Positions 63,343-64,000 of a stretch of DNA of 64,000 nucleotides are shown in pieces. Position 1 is the first letter of the stretch; each line of letters begins with the position of its first letter. The notes beneath the pieces are model-generated. The model had not been told where the DNA came from, made no database searches, and saw only the letters and a list, made by a program, of their open reading frames with translations. The DNA comes from Eutreptiella sp. 'Long Island Sound 2002' (lineage: Eukaryota; Euglenozoa; Euglenophyceae; Eutreptiales; Eutreptiaceae): the NCBI GenBank assembly GCA_964036045.1, contig OZ038390.1:873001-937000 (forward strand), given 5' to 3'. Made by a program: the position numbers and the translations under genes.

Positions 63343-64000
63343 CTGGAAATCCCTACCATCTCATGTCCCTGCGCTCATGTGCGATATTCCTGCATAGTGA
63401 GGGGGTGTCTCCTGAGGGGGTGATGACATCATGAAGTTCAAGGGACTTTTTTTTGGGGGGGGGGTGCCATAGAGGCGAGGTGGTGTTGGTTGTGCTGCAG
63501 AAGTTGATGGTGCTGATGGGCTTTGAGTATTGAGCACCTATCTGATGCCCGAATGCAGTGATGACTCTTCTAGGCTAGTCAGCTGTCCCCTCTCATCCCC
63601 TCTCAGGGAGAAATGCTGCCGAGATGCCCTTCTGTTGTCCGTAACAGGGGCGCACTCCACCGCACTGTGGTGCGAAACCCTGGCCGCAATCCTGGCTGCT
63701 TGGGAGGGCCTATGAGCCCCACCATTGCACAGGATCTCAATCCTGGAGGAGACACTGTCAAGGCATGGCGCATGCAGGCCAGATACATGATCCATGAGTC
63801 TTTTTTGTCAAGCAGGAGCCCATCCCCCTCCTGGTACTGTGTTGGCACTGAATGCAAGCCTGCCCAGTAATCCTGAATCAAGCTTGACGAGTTCCCCAGA
63901 CTTGTGTTCAAGGGGAGGGATTTACTAAAATAGTCAAGCAGGGTATTGCAGGGGGCAAAGGGGGAGGACCACGAAGACTACCAGTTAACACTCAAAAACG
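63343..64000. other. Upstream flank of exon 1, possible further exon
   Basis: A minus-strand frame is open over about 63960-63605 and reads like coding sequence (SSSLIQDYWAGLHSVPTQYQ, then DSWIMYLACMRHAL). A phase-2 donor for exon 1 could be AT/GTATCT near 63790, but alternatives exist, so I do not add it to the gene. A G run lies at 63447-63457. Confidence 0.35.

Overview
The window looks like nuclear DNA of a repeat-rich, probably photosynthetic protist or alga. Reasons: GT-AG introns, a hybrid-kinase phytochrome, remnants of several eukaryotic transposon classes (tyrosine-recombinase retroelement, Ty3/gypsy chromovirus, hAT-like, Mutator-like, a second reverse transcriptase, a Ulp1-like transposon protease), telomere-like CCCTAA repeats and dozens of C or G runs of 9-18 nt. 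The lineage cannot be fixed from sequence alone. An N-terminal (bacteriophytochrome-type) bilin cysteine in a eukaryotic phytochrome points more towards the stramenopile/cryptophyte/fungal type than towards land plants; that is inference.

Layout. 1-4073 (+): a decayed tyrosine-recombinase retroelement (recombinase, Gag-like region, reverse transcriptase, RNase H, extra ORF), with frame breaks at C/G runs. 4200-7180: small repeats, telomere-like repeats and a 1.1 kb tandem duplication. 7578-10832 (+): an uninterrupted phytochrome/histidine kinase/response regulator gene of 1084 codons, the clearest intact gene here. 10833-31400: repeat and transposon territory, with a 590 bp inverted-repeat element carrying tRNA-like boxes, an hAT-like pseudogene framed by direct repeats, a broken Mutator-like transposase, the 3' end of a Ty3/gypsy chromovirus and long stretches where I see no gene.

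31877-63342 (-): I reconstruct one very large split gene. Fourteen exons were located from splice signals, and every junction I joined keeps reading phase, although the weaker exons were partly chosen with phase in mind. They encode about 1,570-1,655 residues of Ser/Pro-rich protein with no domain I recognise, including a block of about twelve Arg-Arg-x-Ser motifs. Its introns are filled with transposon debris: a reverse transcriptase, a Ulp1-like remnant, 48-bp and 69-bp tandem repeats, a second copy of the tRNA-like inverted-repeat element, a cluster of 18-23 bp palindromes, and an antisense GC-rich ORF with a DnaJ-like CxxCxGxG zinc region.

The most interesting points are the phytochrome (attachment-type Cys46 plus cysteines replacing the normally invariant GAF histidine and the PRxSF tongue arginine), the giant split gene, the inverted-repeat element with convergent tRNA-like boxes, and the palindrome cluster at 48.0-49.9 kb.
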